Shown here one piece after another: positions 60,401 through 64,000 of a stretch of 64,000 bases of DNA; the first letter of the stretch is position 1; each line of letters opens with the position of its first letter. The stretch comes from Thamnaconus septentrionalis. Lineage: Eukaryota; Chordata; Actinopteri; Tetraodontiformes; Monacanthidae. Made by a program: the position numbers and the translations under genes. Where the stretch lies: NCBI GenBank assembly GCA_009823395.1, contig CM020511.1, forward strand, positions 7,612,501 to 7,676,500, written 5' to 3'. The notes under the pieces are model-generated. The model did no database searches. It was not told the origin of the DNA and saw nothing but the letters and a program-made list of their open reading frames with translations.

Positions 60401-63048
60401 GGTTGCAGTTCTCCCTCAGTGAAAATGTGAAAACAAACGTGCTTTGGGGAAACACCGTGAAAGACACGGTCACCCTGCGGCCCTGGGGGGAGCAAATCGC
60501 CGAGAACAGCACGGAGGAGGCGACTGTGGAGGAGCAAGAAGAGGAGAAAGGGTAGGACATATAGGGGAGAACTGAGTTCAATCAAAGTTTATTGAAAATG
60601 TTTATTCAAGTCAATCCACAAGCATCATGGTGTTTTTATAGGATCTGTCAGATTGGAACTGCACTGTTGCTGCTTCAATTAGCAAAAAAAAAAAGTTCTA
60701 AATCAGCAAATATTTTTATTACTACCTTTCCTGTTGCTTTGATAATTGCACAGAACTTGGTCACAAGTTTTAAGTGTTTTTTTAAACCATTGCGTCCATG
60801 TCCTTGTTTGAATGTGTTTGCTGTAGCCATACTGAGCAGCAGAGTTCCCCTGTTACCGAGCCCCAAATCGAGTCTGATGAATCAAAATCTGAGCCGCTCA
60901 CTGTGATCCAACAAGCGGAGCTGACCAGTCCTCAGCCCACTGCAGCCACCGCCAACCCCGCAATGAAAGGTACTTTTGTTCTACTTGGTTGTGATATCTA
61001 TAATAAAGTTTACTCTTTGATTTGTGTAAGTGCTTTGATTTTTTTCAACTAATCTCTTCCCTCCTCTTGTCTATTAAAGCGAAGCTTGCCCGTCTGTCCC
61101 TTGCCCTCCCTCCACTGGCACTAACCCTTCCCCCAACTGGGAAGGGATTCGGTGACGGTGCGATCGGAAATCGGATAGGGAGGCGGAGAGCTCTGTCACC
61201 TGGGAGTGACCCCGACGAGGAGGAGGAGGACGAGCAAGAGGACGAGAGTCTGCGCAGGGTGATTGTTGTCACAGAAACAGACGTGGACAAGCGAATTGGT
61301 CTGAGGAGTCTGTTGAAATCACCCAAGGAACCGATGGACAGGGAGCGGGACCGAGGAAGAAACGTCTCCTTCTTTGACGACGTCACAATATATCTTTTTG
61401 ATCAGGTATCACTCTCAATGTCTGTTATCAGAGTAAATGCTAGATGTAGATAAAAAAAACAAAACAAAACAAAACAACAACAATCTCACACTGATGTTTT
61501 GTTACAACAGGAAACTCCAACCAATGAGTTGAGCTCTTCAGCACCTACTATTCCAGCCCCAGTGTCCATCAAAAGAACCAAGCTGGAATTGCGTGGTAAG
61601 TCTGGGAGCATCACATGAATAAATTCCCTTTAAATATGATGCAAAGACGAAAACCTTAACCTCTAGATCTACTCAGTTTTTACAATTTCTAATCCACTAG
61701 ATTTATATTTTTCAATGCAATATAATCTCTTTCAGCTAAAGTCCCAACTACTGACAGCACCTTCTCACTCTTTGCTCTATGATGCGTTTCATGCAAACTG
61801 GCTGCTAGAATAAGAATGTGCTAAACATGACTATGTCCCATCAGTAAATTACTCTAACATTCTCTCCTTACTGCCACCTGGAGAATGATGTCATAAAAAA
61901 AAAAACTGATCCTAGCTCATCTTCAAAGTGTAAAATGGAAAACATGCCATTCAGCCATTCCCTTTTGCAAATACGCAGCCAGAATTAATCTCCTATAATC
62001 ATCCCCCTTGACACCGTGGAGCTGAGCAGTGGCATAAATCCCACGTTCAACAATGCAAGCCTAAGCTGTGTTGGCCAGCACATTTTCAAATTCTCTCTTG
62101 ACTTCCTCGCTCCGGCTGTGGTTAAACTCATCGACTCAGTTTTTCACAGAATGTTGGCAAGCTTGGGCTCAGAATACCTCCGGGCTGTTCGCACATACAG
62201 GGAAACAGCGATTCTAAAACTAGATGTTGTCATGAGCTTTTGGAGCCTTTTACAAGTGAAACTTCAAAGACTGCAGACAAGAGACTGTCTTCACCCCGGA
62301 CTATTTTTAACTGAAAACTGTTTTGTAACTGCTGTATTAATAGATATAGATTATTGCTGAATTTTCTGATAGGAGCTGGTTTGTTTCTAATATTCTGTTT
62401 TGTGCGTGAATGCTACACAAGCTTGTGTGCCTCGGTCGTAATAAGAACATCAACGGCTGCCTGACACGTTTCATGACTCAGACAAATCGGATTTGTGAAA
62501 CCTATTTTCCGAAGAAAAGTAAATGTACAGAATGACATTTTCATGCACATGTTGAGATTTTGCACTCTGTTATCCAATTTCATGATAGATTGTAATATAA
62601 CAGTTATCCTGTGAGTTTAGGGAAAATCCGAGTTGTGACAGCTATTTTCAGAAAAAAAAAAAATCAATCAAATTGATATTGTGTATAGTGTGACTATTTT
62701 TCTCCATTTTTTGTATGCAGTATATTATATTATATTATGAATATAATAACATTTTGCCAGTTTGGACCAAATCATAGTTGTGACCCCTACTTTCAGGGAA
62801 AAAAAAATATAGGTGTATCATTTGGCACTAAAATCAAATCAAATGTTTTTTGTTTTTTTAAAGCTGAAATTGCTCTTAATGGTAATATTCTGTTTTGTTT
62901 AAAATATTCTGCAGGGCCAAACATCAAGAGCAAAGAATCCAAACGTAAAGAGGATTTTTCAGTCAAATCAAGGTCGCCTGTGGGGGCCAACCCAGTGACA
63001 TCATCACGTTTTACTGTCAGCCCTGCCAACGACCCCCACCTGGTGTGA
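47653..63048 (+). CDS. lmtk3: Lemur tyrosine kinase 3 (large fish form)
   Basis: Coding exons: 47653-47743, 50092-50225, 50528-50675, 51436-51509, 51635-51753, 51874-51961, 52590-52738, 52847-52931, 53112-53233, 53807-53956, 54052-60280, 60388-60551, 60827-60969, 61080-61405, 61511-61595, 62915-63048; about 2,746 residues, against about 1,460 in human. A hydrophobic N-terminus is followed by a TM segment (residues 44-67) and a kinase domain: glycine loop GNGWFG (143-148), Lys167 in VVKEL, catalytic loop HSDLALRN (Asp269), and DYG replacing DFG (Asp287). HSD and DYG are usual for the LMTK family. The kinase matches LMTK3 better than LMTK2 (SPLEQRKF). Exon 11 encodes residues 387-2463, mostly disordered and acidic. 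C-terminal RLSLALPPL and [20 protein letters not shown] (an RVxF-like PP1 motif) are family hallmarks. Alternative: a 32-nt exon at 49425-49456 joined to 50100 also keeps frame. Confidence 0.93.
47744..50091 (+). other. lmtk3: lmtk3 intron 1
   Basis: GGA-rich arrays lie at about 47765-47800 and 47878-47902, a GT microsatellite at about 48389-48414, an AAT array at about 48618-48642, and C-runs at about 49676-49692 and 49910-49920. A possible 32-nt coding microexon lies at 49425-49456. No other gene seen. Confidence 0.6.
48385..48414. repeat. (GT)n microsatellite
   Basis: A GT dinucleotide array in lmtk3 intron 1. Confidence 0.9.
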
Positions 63049-64000
63049 TGACGTCACTGTGGGAAATCGTCAGAGAACAACCAGCCGTCAACCAGAGGCT
63101 ATTTTTTTACTGAATACGCACCTGAAATAATGAGACTCCCATTCAAAAAAGCTGGACACATTACAGGTTTTACCAGCGACAGGATTTTGTATGATGGGGT
63201 AACTGCGCTCCTGCCTGCCTTCATTTACAAAATTTATTATTAGCTTTGGGCAAACAAAAGGCTTTGTAAGGGGCAGCATGTGCTCGGAGTGGAGCCTGGA
63301 GCTTTGTAAAATCTGAAACAGACTTGACAGCTATGCACTGGGAGTCTTGCTGTGTACCAGCTTAACTTTTTTCTGAATCATTTTCTTGTATTTTTCCTCA
63401 GATGTGTGGGAGGAAAGTTTCTTTTTTTGTCTTCGATCGGTCCGTGTAAAAGGTTAGGATGCCACTTTGCTCTTCATTTCAACTTTTTCTCATTGCAGTC
63501 GGTTGCTCTTGTAGGCAGCAGTTTGGAACACAACTTGCTTGACTCCTATATTCAACAGTAAGCATTTGCATTTGTACAAAGATCATAATACAAGTGTATA
63601 CAGTATCATTTTAGGTCTTAGACTGCACGAAAACTGAAACAAGCTATGCTTCTTTACACTGTCAGTTCTTAAAGGACTCTAATAGGTTAAAATTATTTTT
63701 AACTATTATTTTACTTATGACAGTTTTCATGCAATATTTATTTATTATTTATCTGGTTATTTATTAACTTATTTATTGATCAGTTCGATTATTTTCCTTT
63801 AATGAACTTAAATAGAATTAGGGACAGAATGCATTTAGGTTGTACCTTCTCTAAGATCTTCATAACAGATGAATCAAAAATATTTTCCCAAGGGTCTTAA
63901 TTGCTAAAGAAGTATTTTGTATAATTTTATTTGTTAATATATGCCAATCTGTATGGATCTACGTCCTGTAATGTGTTATTATTTTGCAGCGTCTTTGGAC
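63049..64000 (+). other. lmtk3: lmtk3 3' UTR, running out of the window
   Basis: AT-rich sequence after the lmtk3 TGA (63046-63048). No decisive AATAAA was identified before the window ends, so the transcript probably extends beyond it. No other gene seen. Confidence 0.55.

Noticed and set aside
62016..62360. 114-residue plus-strand frame in the last lmtk3 intron
   Set aside because: No recognisable domain and no splice sites joining it to flanking exons in phase; a coincidental frame is likeliest.

Overview
This is a gene-dense stretch of a ray-finned (teleost) fish genome. It has short GT-AG introns, abundant CA/GT microsatellites and degenerate DNA-transposon and retroposon fragments. The proteins match conserved vertebrate families, including an rbfox1-like gene whose N-terminus fits the fish-type rbfox1l. 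No bacterial, viral or CRISPR-type features were seen. All names come from recognising translated exons by eye; no database search was run.

Layout, left to right: (1) 1-3.9 kb holds no coding gene, but has a GC-rich block with a minus-strand splice donor (probable first exon of a gene leaving the window) and a perfect 24-bp snap-back hairpin. (2) leng8, + strand, 15 coding exons, 4315-11103, with a long 3' UTR to about 14.66 kb. (3) rbfox1l, - strand, 12 coding exons, 26911-16674, ending tail-to-tail with leng8 about 100 bp away. (4) rps9, + strand, 28333-29678, with a TOP-type start and two related box C/D-like RNA candidates in its introns. (5) mboat7, + strand, 31281-35480. (6) tmc4-like, + strand, 16 coding exons, 37424-43568. 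(7) leng1, + strand, 44351-46221. (8) lmtk3, + strand, 47653-63048, with a single 6.2-kb exon coding about 2,077 residues; its 3' UTR continues past the window.

The block leng8 / rps9 / mboat7 / tmc4 / leng1 corresponds to human 19q13.4 gene content. rbfox1l lies between leng8 and rps9, lmtk3 follows leng1, and TSEN34, which lies between RPS9 and MBOAT7 in human, is not seen. The genes do not form a pathway. Several act in RNA metabolism (leng8 nuclear mRNA handling, rbfox1l splicing, leng1 spliceosome-associated, rps9 translation); the rest are membrane proteins (mboat7 phosphatidylinositol remodelling, tmc4 channel family, lmtk3 neuronal kinase).

Points deserving a second look: two probable GC-AG introns (leng8, tmc4), single-base frameshifts inside otherwise intact rps9 and leng1 exons (assembly errors are the first explanation), a duplicated intronic RNA candidate in rps9 with an 18S rRNA-complementary guide, a triplicated basic-Ser plus LTEI linear-motif module in lmtk3, a 93-nt in-frame intron in mboat7, and a perfect inverted repeat near 1.9 kb.
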